From assembly GCF_018069895.1 (NCBI RefSeq), contig NZ_JAGQDH010000002.1, positions 186,001 through 250,000 of the forward strand: a stretch of 64,000 bases of DNA. Direction: 5' to 3'. Shown here piece after piece: positions 45,289-55,219 of the stretch. This DNA comes from Roseovarius autotrophicus (lineage in GTDB: Bacteria; Pseudomonadota; Alphaproteobacteria; Rhodobacterales; Rhodobacteraceae). The notes beneath the pieces are model-generated. The model did not search any database and had not been told where the DNA came from. It saw only the letters and a list, made by a program, of their open reading frames with translations. Within the stretch, counting starts at the first letter, position 1. Each line of letters opens with the position of its first letter. The translations under genes were made by a program, and so were the position numbers.

Positions 45289-45505
45289 GCGAGGCGAAAA
45301 ACCGCGCGCCGCACCGGAATATGCGCGCTTTTCGCTTGTCAGGGGGCGAGCGGCGTGGTTAGTGAGGATATCGCGCAGGCGGAGGCCTTGACCGGCATCC
45401 CGCGCGAGGATCAAGCCAATTCATGTCCGATCCGGTAGACAAAGGCGCAAGAGCGCACAGCCCGGATCAAGCGGCACTCAGACCACAAGGCTGGACTGCA
45501 AACTC

Positions 45506-46105
45506 ATGAGACCATCGAAGTCACGTTCGCGCAACAAGTCGAACCGCAATCGCTCTGTCGGCAATGTCGTCAATCGGGTGTTCGACAGTTCCGGCCCCGA
45601 GGGCAAGGTGCGCGGCACACCGCAGCAGATCATCGAGAAGTACAATCAGCTTGCCCGTGACGCGCAGCTTTCGGGCGACCGGGTAGCGACCGAGAACTTC
45701 CAGCAGCATGCCGAGCATTATCAGCGCATGCTCAACGAGGCGCAGCGCGAGCAGGAGATGCGGCGCGAGGAGCACGAGCGCCAGAACCGTGACCGCCAGT
45801 CGGACCGTGATCGTGACCGTGATCGCGCGCAAGGCGGACGTTCCGAAGAGGGCGAGCGGCTGGATCCCTCGCAGACGCCCCAACCCGACGTCTTGGCGCC
45901 GGTCGCGGACGAGGACAGCGGCCTTGTCGAGACGCCCGAGAGCAGGGCAGAGCCGCAGGCCGAGACGATTCCGCCGACAGACGCCCCCGCGCCGAAGAAA
46001 CCCGCCCGCAGGCCGCGCAAGCCCAGGCCCAAGCCCGAAGGCGGCGGCAATGGCGAGGGCGGCGGCCCCGACCTTTCCGCCGGGCCCGCCGAAGCGGCCG
46101 AGTGA
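45506..46105 (+). CDS. DUF4167 family protein
   Basis: A 199-residue protein. Residues 1-75 are the DUF4167 domain of alphaproteobacteria (RNKSNRNRSVGNVVNRVFDSSGPEGKVRGTPQQIIEKYNQLARDAQLSGDRVATENFQQHAEHYQRML). The rest is low complexity: an Arg/Asp run (about 95-107), then a Pro/Lys/Glu-rich tail. The basic N-terminus suggests RNA or DNA contact; the function is unknown. It follows prmC after 217 bp of non-coding DNA and precedes trmJ. Confidence 0.9.
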   Translation: MRPSKSRSRNKSNRNRSVGNVVNRVFDSSGPEGKVRGTPQQIIEKYNQLARDAQLSGDRVATENFQQHAEHYQRMLNEAQREQEMRREEHERQNRDRQSDRDRDRDRAQGGRSEEGERLDPSQTPQPDVLAPVADEDSGLVETPESRAEPQAETIPPTDAPAPKKPARRPRKPRPKPEGGGNGEGGGPDLSAGPAEAAE

Positions 46106-46129
46106 GCAAATCACGCAGCTGATTTCACC

Positions 46130-46876
46130 ATGACCGAGCCTGCGCCAAGCCAGCCCGCCTTCGTGCTCGTGCGCCCGCAGATGGGCGAGAATATCGGCGC
46201 GGCGGCGCGGGCGATGTGGAATTTCGGTCTTGACCGGATGCGTCTTGTCGCGCCACGCGACGGCTGGCCCAACCCGGCGGCCGGTGCGATGGCCAGCGGG
46301 GCAGGGCGGCTTCTGGATCAGGCGGGGCTTTTCGACGATCTGGGCGGCGCGATTGCCGATTGTACCTATGTGATGGCAACGACCGCGCGGACGCGCGGTC
46401 TGACCAAGCCCGTGTTTTCCCCCCAGCACGCCATGGCCGAGGCCGCCGCCCGCATAGCGCGTGGCGAGCGCGTGGCGGTGCTGTTCGGGCCTGAGCGCGC
46501 GGGGCTGGAAAACGAGGACGTGGCGCGCGCCAATACCCTCATCTCCGTGCCGGTGAACCCCGAATTTCCAAGCCTCAACCTTGCGCAATGCGTGCTGCTC
46601 TGCGCCTATGACTGGCGGCGGGTGACGGCGGAGGTGGTGGCCGAGCGCGTGGACATGGCCGGTGCGGACTGGGCCGAGTTGGCCGAGATCGAGCGGCTGG
46701 CGGATCACTACGAGGAGCGGCTGGAGGCGGCTGGGTTCTTCTTTCCCGAGGACAAGGTCGCGCGGATGAAGACCAACCTGCGCAACCTCTGGAGCCGGAT
46801 GCCGCTGACGCGCGCCGATGTGCGGATGCTGCACGGGGTGATGCGGCAGATGGTCCGCTGGTCGGGGCGCGGTTGA
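46130..46876 (+). CDS. trmJ: tRNA 2'-O-methyltransferase TrmJ
   Basis: A 248-residue SPOUT methyltransferase that methylates the ribose at position 32 of some tRNAs. The start FVLVRPQMGENIGAAARAMWNFG, the GPERAGLENEDV and NPEFPSLNLAQCVLLCAYDW blocks form the trefoil-knot SAM site. A C-terminal helical extension (about 175-248) is present as in TrmJ. It begins 24 bp after DUF4167. Confidence 0.95.
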   Translation: MTEPAPSQPAFVLVRPQMGENIGAAARAMWNFGLDRMRLVAPRDGWPNPAAGAMASGAGRLLDQAGLFDDLGGAIADCTYVMATTARTRGLTKPVFSPQHAMAEAAARIARGERVAVLFGPERAGLENEDVARANTLISVPVNPEFPSLNLAQCVLLCAYDWRRVTAEVVAERVDMAGADWAELAEIERLADHYEERLEAAGFFFPEDKVARMKTNLRNLWSRMPLTRADVRMLHGVMRQMVRWSGRG

Positions 46877-46928
46877 AGGCGGGCGGGGCGCGGCCTAATC
46901 TCTGGTGCGATCAGGAATGAGGCAGGAC

Positions 46929-48068
46929 ATGGCCGGAAAACGCAGCATTTTCGAGGAGGTGGGCGCGCGCGCCCCGAAATCCGCGCCGCAGGCCGGGCTG
47001 ATCGACGCAGGCAGGCGCGGCGCACGGCGGGGCATTCGTCTGTGGCTCATGGCGATTTTCGCGCTTGTGGTGGTGATGATTGCAGTGGGGGGGCTGACGC
47101 GGCTTACCGACAGCGGCCTGTCGATCACCGAATGGCGCCCCGTGACCGGCGCGCTGCCGCCCATGTCCGAGGCCCATTGGCAGGTGGAATTCGACAAGTA
47201 TCGCGCGATCCCGCAATACGAACTTATGAACAAGGGCATGTCGCTGGACGAATTCAAGGTCATTTACTGGTGGGAATGGGGCCATCGGCAGCTGGGCCGC
47301 GTGATCGGCCTTGTATGGGCGCTTGGTTTCTTTGGCTTTCTCGTCACGCGGCAGATCCCCAAGGGCTGGGCCGGGCGGCTGTTGCTTCTGGGCGCGCTTG
47401 GGGGCATGCAGGGGGCGATCGGCTGGTGGATGGTGGCCTCTGGCCTGAATGAGGGGATGGTGGCTGTGGCCTCTTACCGGCTGGCCACACATCTGGGCCT
47501 TGCCTTCGTCATTCTCGGCCTTCTCGCCTGGTATGTTTTTGCCCTTGGCCGCGAGGAACGCGAGTTGATACAGGCGCGGCGCGGGCGTGAGGCCAGGCTT
47601 TTCAGCCTCTCCACGGGTCTCATGCATTTCGCCTTCCTGCAAATCCTGCTGGGCGCGCTGGTGGCGGGGATCGACGCCGGGCGCAGCTATACCGACTGGC
47701 CGCTGATGGCCGCGGGCTTCCTTCCGCCCGACATGATGGAGCTTTCGCCCTGGTGGCGCAATTTATTCGAGAATCCCGGCACGGTGCAGTTCATCCATCG
47801 CATGAGTGGTTATCTGCTCTTGGCCTTCGCCGTCGTTGTCTGGCTGAGGGGGCGGCGCAGCGCGCATGGCGCGACACGCGGGGCCTTTACCGCCATATTT
47901 GCGGTTCTGCTGTTGCAAATGCTGCTGGGAATCATGACGGTGCTTTATATCGCACCCTGGCAACTGGCGATCGCGCATCAGTTTGTAGCGGTCGTGCTCT
48001 GGGTGCTCATCTTGCGCGCGCGCTTCCTGAGCCTTTATCCGCGCGCGCAGTCCATCCGGGGGGGATGA
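46929..48068 (+). CDS. ctaA: Heme A synthase (COX15/CtaA)
   Basis: A 379-residue, eight-helix membrane enzyme that oxidises heme O to heme A, the cofactor of the aa3 oxidase encoded by ctaD in this window. The heme-ligand histidines are in EWGHRQLGRVIG, RLATHLGLAF, QFIHRMSGYLLL and AIAHQFVAVV. GGLTRLTDSGLSITEWRPVTGALPP near residue 55 is highly typical. I chose the ATG at 46929 over an upstream in-frame ATG at 46917. The M32 peptidase gene begins 1 bp after the stop. Confidence 0.95.
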   Translation: MAGKRSIFEEVGARAPKSAPQAGLIDAGRRGARRGIRLWLMAIFALVVVMIAVGGLTRLTDSGLSITEWRPVTGALPPMSEAHWQVEFDKYRAIPQYELMNKGMSLDEFKVIYWWEWGHRQLGRVIGLVWALGFFGFLVTRQIPKGWAGRLLLLGALGGMQGAIGWWMVASGLNEGMVAVASYRLATHLGLAFVILGLLAWYVFALGREERELIQARRGREARLFSLSTGLMHFAFLQILLGALVAGIDAGRSYTDWPLMAAGFLPPDMMELSPWWRNLFENPGTVQFIHRMSGYLLLAFAVVVWLRGRRSAHGATRGAFTAIFAVLLLQMLLGIMTVLYIAPWQLAIAHQFVAVVLWVLILRARFLSLYPRAQSIRGG

Positions 48069-48069
48069 C

Positions 48070-49545
48070 ATGGCAGCCCATGACGATCTGATGGCGCGCG
48101 AGCGCGAGAGCGCGGCGCTGGCGCAGGTGGCGGGGCGTCTCGGCTGGGATCAGGAGACGATGATGCCGCGCGGCGCCGCCGATCAGCGGTCAGATGAGAT
48201 GGGCGCGATTCAGGCTGTCCTGCACGAGCGGCGCACCGATCCCGCGCGCGGATATCTGCTGGCCGAGGCGGAGGAGGAGGCCGAGACCGAGGACGCGCAG
48301 ACGCAGGCCGAATTGCGCCTTATCCGCCGCGATTACGAGCGTGCGACGCGCGTGCCCGCGCGTCTGGCCGTGGCGCTGGCGCGGCTGACAAGCCGCGCGC
48401 AGGGGGTCTGGGCCGAGGCGCGCGCCGCCGACGATTTCGCGGCCTTCGCGCCGACGCTGGCCGAGGTGCTGGAGTTGAAGCGCGAGGAGGCGGCGGCGGT
48501 CGCGGACGGTGGCGACGCCTATGACGCGCTTCTTGATGAATACGAGCCGGGGATGACGGCGGCGGCGCTGGACAGGCTTTTCGCCGAGATGCGCCCGCGT
48601 CTGGTGGCCTTGCGCGAGGCGGCGCTGGCCGCGGACTGGCCGCAGGTCTCGGCCCATTTCCCGCATGAGTCGCAGATGCGCCTTGCGCGCGAGGTGGCAC
48701 GCCGCTTTGGCTATGATTTCACGCGCGGGCGGCTCGATCTGGCGGTGCATCCGTTCTCGTCGGGCTCGGGCGACGATGTGCGCATAACCACGCGGGTGAG
48801 TGAGAGCGACCCGTTCAACTGCCTCTATTCCACGATCCACGAGACCGGGCATGCCTGTTACGAGCAGGGGATCGACCCGGATTATCGCCTGACGCCGCTG
48901 GGGCAGGGGGTCTCGATGGGCGTGCATGAAAGCCAGAGCCGGATTTACGAGAACCAGTTGGGGCGCAGCCGGGCGTTCTGCGGCTGGCTTTACGGGCGTA
49001 TGGTCGATGCCTTTGGCGATTTCGGGATCAAGGACGAGGCGGCGTTCTATCGCGCCGTCAACCGCGTGCATCCCGGCCATATCCGCACCGAGGCCGACGA
49101 GGTGCAGTATAACCTTCACATCATGTTGCGCTATGATCTGGAACGGGCGTTGATTGCTGGCGATCTGGGCGTGCGCGATCTGGAGGTGGCGTGGAGCGAC
49201 CGCTTCGTTGCGGATTTCGGCCATGACGTCGGGCGCGCTTCGGAGGGCGTGTTGCAGGATGTGCATTGGGCGGTGGGCCTGTTCGGCTATTTCCCGACCT
49301 ACAGCCTCGGCAATGTCTATGCGGGCTGCCTTCACGCGGCGCTGCGGGCGGACCTGCCCGATCTCGATGCGCGTCTGGCGGTCGGAGAGCCTGCCGTGGC
49401 GGGTGAATGGCTGCGCGAACGGGTGCAGCGCCATGGTGGGCTTTACCTGCCTGCCGATCTGATTGCCGAGGCCAGCGGCGCGCCGGTCAGCGCCGCGCCG
49501 CTGCTCGATTACCTCGACACGAAATTCGGCGCTCTGGTGGGGTAG
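48070..49545 (+). CDS. Metallocarboxypeptidase, family M32
   Basis: A 491-residue zinc carboxypeptidase like Thermus/Pyrococcus CPs. The zinc site HETGH has His257, Glu258 and His261, and the downstream HESQSR stretch supplies the third ligand. The conserved DPFNCLYSTIHETGHACYEQG and YNLHIMLRYDLERALI blocks are present. It trims C-terminal residues in the cytosol and probably serves peptide turnover. It starts 1 bp after ctaA and converges on the CapD-type gene. Confidence 0.95.
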   Translation: MAAHDDLMARERESAALAQVAGRLGWDQETMMPRGAADQRSDEMGAIQAVLHERRTDPARGYLLAEAEEEAETEDAQTQAELRLIRRDYERATRVPARLAVALARLTSRAQGVWAEARAADDFAAFAPTLAEVLELKREEAAAVADGGDAYDALLDEYEPGMTAAALDRLFAEMRPRLVALREAALAADWPQVSAHFPHESQMRLAREVARRFGYDFTRGRLDLAVHPFSSGSGDDVRITTRVSESDPFNCLYSTIHETGHACYEQGIDPDYRLTPLGQGVSMGVHESQSRIYENQLGRSRAFCGWLYGRMVDAFGDFGIKDEAAFYRAVNRVHPGHIRTEADEVQYNLHIMLRYDLERALIAGDLGVRDLEVAWSDRFVADFGHDVGRASEGVLQDVHWAVGLFGYFPTYSLGNVYAGCLHAALRADLPDLDARLAVGEPAVAGEWLRERVQRHGGLYLPADLIAEASGAPVSAAPLLDYLDTKFGALVG

Positions 49546-49558
49546 GGGGCGGCGGGTC

Positions 49559-51121
49559 TCAGCCTTCCTCGCGGAGGGCCTCGGGTTCGGTCTGCTCGAT
49601 CCATTGCCCGAGGATGCGCCGCAGCAGCGTCACGTCGCGCGTCTCGATCGCCTCGGAGAGCGATTTCAGCGCCTTGACCAGTTCGATCTCGGACAGGTGC
49701 CCCTCCTGTGCGCGCAGGATGCGTGGATGCGGCGTGGTCAGCATGTCGGAACCGATCAGAAGTTCCTCGTGCAGCTTCTCGCCGGGGCGCAGTCCGGTGA
49801 TGGTGATCTCGATATCACCGTCGGGATTTTCGGCGTCGCGCAAGGTCAGTCCTGACGCCTCGATCATGCGCAGCGCGATGTCGCGCACCTTGACCGGTGC
49901 CCCCATGTCGAGCACGAACACATCCCCCCCGCGCGCCAGGGTGCCGGCAAGCAGCACGAGGCGCACGGCTTCGGGGATGGTCATGAAATAGCGCGTGACC
50001 TCGGGATGGGTAAGGGTGATTGGTCCGCCGCGCGCGATCTGTTCGGCGAAGGTCGGGATGACCGAACCCGACGAGCCGAGCACATTGCCAAAGCGCACCA
50101 TGGAAAACCGGGTGCCGGGAGAGCGCGTGGCAAGATCTTGCACGATCATCTCTGCAAAGCGCTTGGAGGCCCCCATCACCGAGGTCGGCCGCACCGCCTT
50201 GTCGGTCGAGACGAGGATGAACCGCTCCACCCCCGCCTCGCGGGCGGCATGGGCTACGGTTCGGGTGCCGATCACGTTGTTGCGCATCCCCTCGATGGCG
50301 TTCAGTTCCACCATCGGCACATGTTTGTACGCGGCGGCATGGAGGACCACGTCGATCTTGCGTGCGCTCATCAGCACGTTGACAAGCGCCGCCTCGCAGA
50401 CCGAGCCGAGCACCGGCATGATCGCGACCTCGGGGGCGAGATCGCGCAACTCGCGCTCGATCTGAAACAGCGCATGTTCGCCATGGTCGAGCAACACCAG
50501 CGAGGCGGGCGTGCAGGTGACAAGCTGGCGGCACAATTCCGCCCCGATCGAGCCACCCGCCCCGGTGACGAGGATACGCCGCCCGGCATAGGCGCTTGTG
50601 ACGCCGGGCAGTTCACTTTCCAGCGCGTCGCGTCCAAGAAGCGAGGCCGGATCGATGGGACGGCTTTCATAGAGCGTGACGGCGCGGCCGGTGATGAGGT
50701 CAGCGAAAGAGGGCAGCGCGTGCACCTCGCAGCCGGTGTCGGCAAGGCGGCGGCTGAGGCGGGCGCGCGTGGCCTCGGTCGCGCTGGGCATGGAGAGGAT
50801 GACGCGGCCGATGCCGTGGCGGGCGATCAGCGCATCGATCTCGTCGGGGCCGTGGACGCGCAGCCCGACGATGGACAGCGCACGCAGGCGCGGTTCGTCA
50901 TCGACAAAGGCCACCGGGCGCAGTTGGTCATCGGTCAGAAGAGCGGCGGCAAGTTGCTGGCCGGTCTGCCCGGCACCGTAGATGAGCACGGGCAGGCGGG
51001 TGTCATCCGGCTGGATGGCGGCGGGCTGGGCAGGGGCGGACTGGGCAGGGGTGGGCTGGGCAGGGGAGGGCACAAGGCGCCCGCCGAGGCGGCGCAGGGC
51101 GTTCAGCAGGCTTCCGGGCAT
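49559..51121 (-). CDS. Nucleotide-sugar epimerase/dehydratase, CapD/WbpM family, without membrane helices
   Basis: A 520-residue protein. Residues about 40-165 form a CoA-binding-like Rossmann domain (PVLIYGAGQTGQQLAAALL), and about 175-505 the SDR domain with GAGGSIGAELCRQL and the catalytic region TDKAVRPTSVMGASKRFAE, in which Met replaces Tyr as in UDP-GlcNAc 4,6-dehydratases. Full-length PglF/WbpM relatives have four N-terminal helices; here residues 1-38 are only a Pro/Ala/Gln-rich segment. It probably supplies deoxy-sugars for surface glycans. Confidence 0.9.
   Translation of the reverse strand: MPGSLLNALRRLGGRLVPSPAQPTPAQSAPAQPAAIQPDDTRLPVLIYGAGQTGQQLAAALLTDDQLRPVAFVDDEPRLRALSIVGLRVHGPDEIDALIARHGIGRVILSMPSATEATRARLSRRLADTGCEVHALPSFADLITGRAVTLYESRPIDPASLLGRDALESELPGVTSAYAGRRILVTGAGGSIGAELCRQLVTCTPASLVLLDHGEHALFQIERELRDLAPEVAIMPVLGSVCEAALVNVLMSARKIDVVLHAAAYKHVPMVELNAIEGMRNNVIGTRTVAHAAREAGVERFILVSTDKAVRPTSVMGASKRFAEMIVQDLATRSPGTRFSMVRFGNVLGSSGSVIPTFAEQIARGGPITLTHPEVTRYFMTIPEAVRLVLLAGTLARGGDVFVLDMGAPVKVRDIALRMIEASGLTLRDAENPDGDIEITITGLRPGEKLHEELLIGSDMLTTPHPRILRAQEGHLSEIELVKALKSLSEAIETRDVTLLRRILGQWIEQTEPEALREEG
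51020..51064. repeat. Three 15-bp tandem repeats in the CapD-type gene
   Basis: The unit GGCGGGCTGGGCAGG occurs three times in a row with one or two changes, encoding PAQ-S/P-A/T pentapeptides at residues about 20-34 of the minus-strand protein. Unit length is a multiple of three, so copy changes keep the frame. Confidence 0.85.
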
Positions 51122-51242
51122 GGGTGGCTCCGTCCTCGCGCGCGCCGGTCATCGGCACTGTCATGCTACACTAGGAGTGTCACGGCGCGCGCGGCAATGG
51201 GTCTCACTATAGTGTGACCGTTTGTGGCAGGACGGGCGCTGC

Positions 51243-51788
51243 TCAGATATTGGCGAAGATGTTGCTCTCGTCCTCGTGGGCGGGGGCCGGGCGCGGGCGC
51301 CGGGATTGGGATTGGCTCGCCTTGTTATCGGGGCTGATGCGTCGCGGCTTGATCGCGCGTTGTGCGGCGATCCGGCGCATTCTGGCACGATGGGAAAAGA
51401 CCGAGGCCCTGCGCATGTTCCGCGCATCAAGCGTGAGATAGCTGAGCAGCACGCCGCAGGTCAGGGTCAGGTCATACCAGAAGGCCGACAGGTTCTCGGT
51501 CGGGACGGCAACGAAATTGGCAATGAAGCTTGAGGAAAGCACAAAAAGCGCGAGGCTGAGCGCGCCAAGGCGCAGCGACACCCCGAGCATGAACCAGATG
51601 GCGAGTGCAAGCAGGCTGACCGCGCCGATGACCTCGCCGGTGGGCGTGCCAAGCACCGGTCGGAAAAGAGCGGCCGGATCGAAGCCGTCAATAAGGTCCA
51701 GCGCGATGGCCATGAAGAATGTGCCGGTCACGATCCGCAAGAGATTGATGCCGACCTGATCGACGCCTGAGGTGGTTCCTGTTTTCAT
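51243..51788 (-). CDS. DoxX-like membrane protein
   Basis: A 181-residue protein with four predicted helices (about 12-30, 50-72, 74-95 and 103-118), the pattern of DoxX-like small membrane proteins. A basic, Arg-rich cytoplasmic tail (125-181) follows. DoxX relatives have been linked to respiration or redox stress; here the assignment rests on helix layout and wording such as LLRIVTGTFFMAIALDLIDGF. It lies downstream of gyrA on the same strand, 176 bp away. Confidence 0.6.
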   Translation of the reverse strand: MKTGTTSGVDQVGINLLRIVTGTFFMAIALDLIDGFDPAALFRPVLGTPTGEVIGAVSLLALAIWFMLGVSLRLGALSLALFVLSSSFIANFVAVPTENLSAFWYDLTLTCGVLLSYLTLDARNMRRASVFSHRARMRRIAAQRAIKPRRISPDNKASQSQSRRPRPAPAHEDESNIFANI

Positions 51789-51851
51789 CTTGGGTGGTCC
51801 TGTTCTCTGTTGGGGGAAAACAAGGATACCATCTACAACCTATGCGAAAGC

Positions 51852-51884
51852 ACGGGCCCGACTATCATCTGACAATCGGGCCGT
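51852..51884 (-). terminator. Possible terminator downstream of gyrA
   Basis: An imperfect inverted repeat (ACGGGCCCGA near 51852 with TCGGGCCGT near 51876, one bulged G) lies about 80 bp beyond the gyrA stop. The following minus-strand bases have only a short T-run, so efficiency is uncertain. Confidence 0.4.
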
Positions 51885-51964
51885 TTTCAGACCAATTCGT
51901 GGTTAATGCGGGCCGGGTCGGGCGGTGTCTGCCCACCTTCTGCCCATGTCTGCGCGCCCTGTGT

Positions 51965-54703
51965 TCAGCTTTCGGCGTCTTCCGTCTCGTCCGCCTGTTC
52001 GGCGATCCAGGCGACCGAGACCACCTCTTCACCCGCGCCGGTGTTGAAGACGCGTACGCCCCCCGCACTGCGCGAGCGGAACGAGATGCCCTCGACCGGA
52101 ACGCGAATTGATTGGCCGGTAGAGGTGGCGAGCATGATCTGATCTTCGCGGCTGACCGGGAACGAGGCCACGAGCGCACCACCGCGCATGGTCTTCTCGA
52201 TTGCTGTCACGCCCTGGCCACCGCGCCCGCGCACCGGATAATCATGCGAGGACGACAGCTTGCCCGTGCCGCGCGCGGTGATGGTGAGGATGAGATCCTG
52301 CGCGGCGAGCATCTCCTGATAGCGCGACTCGGGCAGGGCGGCATCGGCATTGCCGATGGCCTCGGGATCGGCGGTTTCTTCCTCGGGATCGGCGCCGAAT
52401 TCGCTGCGGAACCGCTTGAGGAAGGCCGCGCGCTCGTCTGGCGTTGCCTCGAAATGGCGGATCACGGACATCGACACCAGCCGGTCGCCGTTGAGCAGGC
52501 GGATGCCGCGCACGCCGGTGGACTTGCGACCCTTGAACACGCGCACATCGCTGACGGGAAAGCGGATCGCGCGGCCCGCATCGGTCACGAGCATCACGTC
52601 ATCCTCGTCCGAGCAGATGCGCGCATTGACCATCTCCACGCCCTCGGGGAGGTCCATGGCAATCTTGCCGTTGCGTTTGACGTTGACGAAATCCGACAGC
52701 GCATTGCGCCGCACGTCGCCGGCCGAAGTGGCAAAGACGATGTGCAGGTCGTCCCAGTCCTCTTCGGCGCGGTCCACAGGCAGAAGCGCCGCGATCGACA
52801 CGCCTGCCGGTATCGGCAGGATGTTGACGATGGCCTTGCCCTTGGACGTGCGTCCGCCCTGCGGCAGCCGCCATGTCTTGAGCTTGTAGACCATGCCATC
52901 GGTGGTGAAGACCAGAAGCGGCGTGTGGGTATTGGCGACGAAAAGCGAGGTGACCACGTCCTCGTCCTTGGTGGCCATGCTGCTGAGACCTTTGCCGCCG
53001 CGTTTCTGGGCGCGGAAATCGGCCAGCGCGGTGCGCTTGATATAGCCGCCCTGGGTGACGGTCACGACCATCTCCTCGCGCTCGATGAGGTCCTCGTCTT
53101 CCATGTCGCCGGACCAGTCCACGATCTCGGTGCGGCGGGGGACGGCGAACAATTCGCGCACCTCGCGCAACTCGGCCGAGATGATTTCCATGATCCGTTC
53201 GCGCGAGGCGAGGATGGCGAGGTATTCCTTGATCTTGCCAGCGAGATCCTGAAGCTCGTCCGTCACCTCCTTGACACCCAGTTGCGTGAGGCGTTGCAGG
53301 CGCAGATCGAGAATGGCGCGGGCCTGAATTTCGCTCAGGTTATAGGTGCCATCCTCATTGGCGCGATGGCTGGGATCGTCGATCAGCGCGATATAGGGCA
53401 GGATGTCGCCCGCAGGCCAGCGCCGCGTCATCAGCTTTACGCGCGCCTCGGCGGCGTCGGCTGAGGCACGGATCGTGGCTACAACCTCGTCCACGTTCGA
53501 GACCGCGACGGCCAGACCACAGAGGACATGGGCGCGCTCGCGGGCGCGGCGCAACTCAAAGGCGGTACGCCGCGCCACCACTTCCTCGCGGAACTGGATG
53601 AAAAGCGAGAGAAAGCGGTGCAGCGTCAGTTGCTCGGGCTTGCCGCCGTTCAGCGCCAGCATGTTGCAGCCGAACGAAGTCTGCATCGGCGTGAAGCGGT
53701 AAAGCTGGTTGAGCACCACTTCGGCGGTGGCGTCGCGCTTCAGTTCGACCACGACGCGCACGCCGTTGCGGTCGCTCTCGTCCTGCACATGGGCGATGCC
53801 CTCGATGCGCTTGTCGCGGGCGGCCTCGGCGATGCGCTCGATCATCGTGGCCTTGTTCACCTGATAGGGGATTTCGTCGATGACGATGGCGAAGCGGTCG
53901 CGGCGCAATTCCTCGACATGGGTCTTGGCACGGATGATGACGCTGCCGCGCCCCTCCAGATACGCCTTGCGTGCGCCGGACCGGCCCAGCATCAGCCCAC
54001 CGGTGGGAAAATCCGGGCCGGGGATGTAGCGGATCAGGTCTTCGCTCTCAAGCTCTGGATCGTCGATCAGCGCCAGCGTGGCGTCCACCACCTCGCCCAG
54101 ATTGTGCGGCGGGATATTGGTGGCCATGCCCACGGCGATGCCGCCCGCGCCGTTGACCAGCATGTTGGGAAAGCGGGAGGGCAGGACCGTGGGTTCGCGG
54201 TCCTTGCCGTCGTAATTGTCCTGAAAATCGACGGTGTCTTTCTCGATATCGGCCAAGAGATAGGCGGCCGGCTTGTCCATGCGCACCTCGGTATAGCGCA
54301 TGGCCGCCGCGTTATCGCCATCCATCGAGCCGAAATTGCCCTGCCCGTCGAGAAGGGGCAGCGACATCGAGAAATCCTGCGCCATCCGCACAAGCGCGTC
54401 ATAGATCGCAGAGTCGCCATGGGGGTGGTATTTGCCCATGACGTCGCCCACGGCGCGCGCCGACTTGCGGTAGGGCTTGTCATGGGTATTGCCGCCCTCG
54501 TGCATGGCATAAAGGATGCGGCGATGCACGGGTTTGAGCCCGTCGCGCAGATCGGGAATCGCGCGGCTTACGATCACGCTCATGGCGTAATCGAGATAGG
54601 AGGTCTTCATCTCCTGCGTGATCGAGATGTGAGGCCCGTGATGTGCGGGCGGCTCTGGCGGGGTTTCCCCTGTTATTTCAGGTGGTTGGGGCGTATCGCT
54701 CAC
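51965..54703 (-). CDS. gyrA: DNA gyrase subunit A
   Basis: A 912-residue type II topoisomerase subunit that breaks and rejoins DNA during supercoiling. The catalytic tyrosine is Tyr137 in [10 protein letters not shown]. The quinolone-determining region reads [20 protein letters not shown], with Ser98 and Asp102 at the E. coli 83 and 87 positions, the sensitive type. The GyrA box QKRGGKG is present in the C-terminal wrapping domain. The start [12 protein letters not shown] lies in an AT-rich 191-bp region shared with divergent usg. gyrB is not in the window. Confidence 0.98.
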   Translation of the reverse strand: MSDTPQPPEITGETPPEPPAHHGPHISITQEMKTSYLDYAMSVIVSRAIPDLRDGLKPVHRRILYAMHEGGNTHDKPYRKSARAVGDVMGKYHPHGDSAIYDALVRMAQDFSMSLPLLDGQGNFGSMDGDNAAAMRYTEVRMDKPAAYLLADIEKDTVDFQDNYDGKDREPTVLPSRFPNMLVNGAGGIAVGMATNIPPHNLGEVVDATLALIDDPELESEDLIRYIPGPDFPTGGLMLGRSGARKAYLEGRGSVIIRAKTHVEELRRDRFAIVIDEIPYQVNKATMIERIAEAARDKRIEGIAHVQDESDRNGVRVVVELKRDATAEVVLNQLYRFTPMQTSFGCNMLALNGGKPEQLTLHRFLSLFIQFREEVVARRTAFELRRARERAHVLCGLAVAVSNVDEVVATIRASADAAEARVKLMTRRWPAGDILPYIALIDDPSHRANEDGTYNLSEIQARAILDLRLQRLTQLGVKEVTDELQDLAGKIKEYLAILASRERIMEIISAELREVRELFAVPRRTEIVDWSGDMEDEDLIEREEMVVTVTQGGYIKRTALADFRAQKRGGKGLSSMATKDEDVVTSLFVANTHTPLLVFTTDGMVYKLKTWRLPQGGRTSKGKAIVNILPIPAGVSIAALLPVDRAEEDWDDLHIVFATSAGDVRRNALSDFVNVKRNGKIAMDLPEGVEMVNARICSDEDDVMLVTDAGRAIRFPVSDVRVFKGRKSTGVRGIRLLNGDRLVSMSVIRHFEATPDERAAFLKRFRSEFGADPEEETADPEAIGNADAALPESRYQEMLAAQDLILTITARGTGKLSSSHDYPVRGRGGQGVTAIEKTMRGGALVASFPVSREDQIMLATSTGQSIRVPVEGISFRSRSAGGVRVFNTGAGEEVVSVAWIAEQADETEDAES

Positions 54704-54865
54704 GTTTTTATGGTCCTGTGATCTGCCGCTATATCTTGTTGGGCAGACTATAACAGTTCCATGATATAGGGTGCAATGGGGCTAGGGCGGCACATCTGGC
54801 AGCCCCGGATCACGAGTGATAACACACTGTTTTCATTGAAAAGTAATTTTTCGGTGGCACATTGG

Positions 54866-54886
54866 TCCTGTCAAGCAGTGACAGGA
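54866..54886 (+). promoter_or_regulatory. Hairpin covering the usg ribosome-binding site
   Basis: A perfect 8-bp stem TCCTGTCA (54866-54873) and TGACAGGA (54879-54886) closes a 5-nt loop. Its right arm includes most of the AGGAG Shine-Dalgarno sequence (54883-54887), 7 nt before the usg ATG. In RNA this would limit ribosome access unless melted or bound. Confidence 0.6.
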
Positions 54887-54894
54887 GCAGAAAA

Positions 54895-55164
54895 ATGGAG
54901 ATGTCAGAGACCGAACTCTTGCTGAAGGGCTATGGGCTGACCACGGCGGAATTCTTCTACCGGATGCCCGACTACCGCAACGTGCTCAACAGCTATCTGT
55001 GGCAGGAGTACGATATCGCGCCCGATCACCCCAAGCTGTTCGAGTTCGTCGAATTCTGGCAGCGTGAGATCGAGGGGCCGCTGCACTCGGTGCGCTTTAC
55101 CCATCGCAAGCTGATCGCGCCGGGCGAATGGCGCAACGTGACGGGTGAATTCACCCTGCATTGA
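54895..55164 (+). CDS. usg: Usg family protein
   Basis: An 89-residue protein of the Usg family, first noted upstream of the trp genes in Caulobacter. MEMSETELLLKGYGLTTAEFFYRMPDYRNVLNSYLWQEYDIAPDHPKLFEFVEFW is highly typical. The function is unknown; no trp genes are adjacent here. I chose the ATG at 54895, which has AGGAG 7 nt upstream, rather than the longer frame from 54862. The gene is divergent from gyrA. Confidence 0.9.
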   Translation: MEMSETELLLKGYGLTTAEFFYRMPDYRNVLNSYLWQEYDIAPDHPKLFEFVEFWQREIEGPLHSVRFTHRKLIAPGEWRNVTGEFTLH

Positions 55165-55171
55165 GCATAGG

Positions 55172-55219
55172 GTGGGGGCCAGCCCCCACACGCAGGGTCA
55201 AGTGGGGGCCAGCCCCCAC
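55172..55219. repeat. Duplicated palindrome after usg
   Basis: GTGGGGGCCAGCCCCCAC occurs twice (55172-55189 and 55202-55219), 30 bp apart. Each is an 8-bp perfect stem with a two-base centre. They start about 8 bp after the usg stop and are not followed by a T-tract, so they may block RNA decay or act as protein sites rather than as classic terminators. Confidence 0.75.

Noticed and set aside
45780..45835. Short repeated GACCGTGATCGT-like units, looking like a small repeat array
   Set aside because: They encode the Arg/Asp low-complexity run of DUF4167; there are no spacers of constant length, so it is not a CRISPR array.
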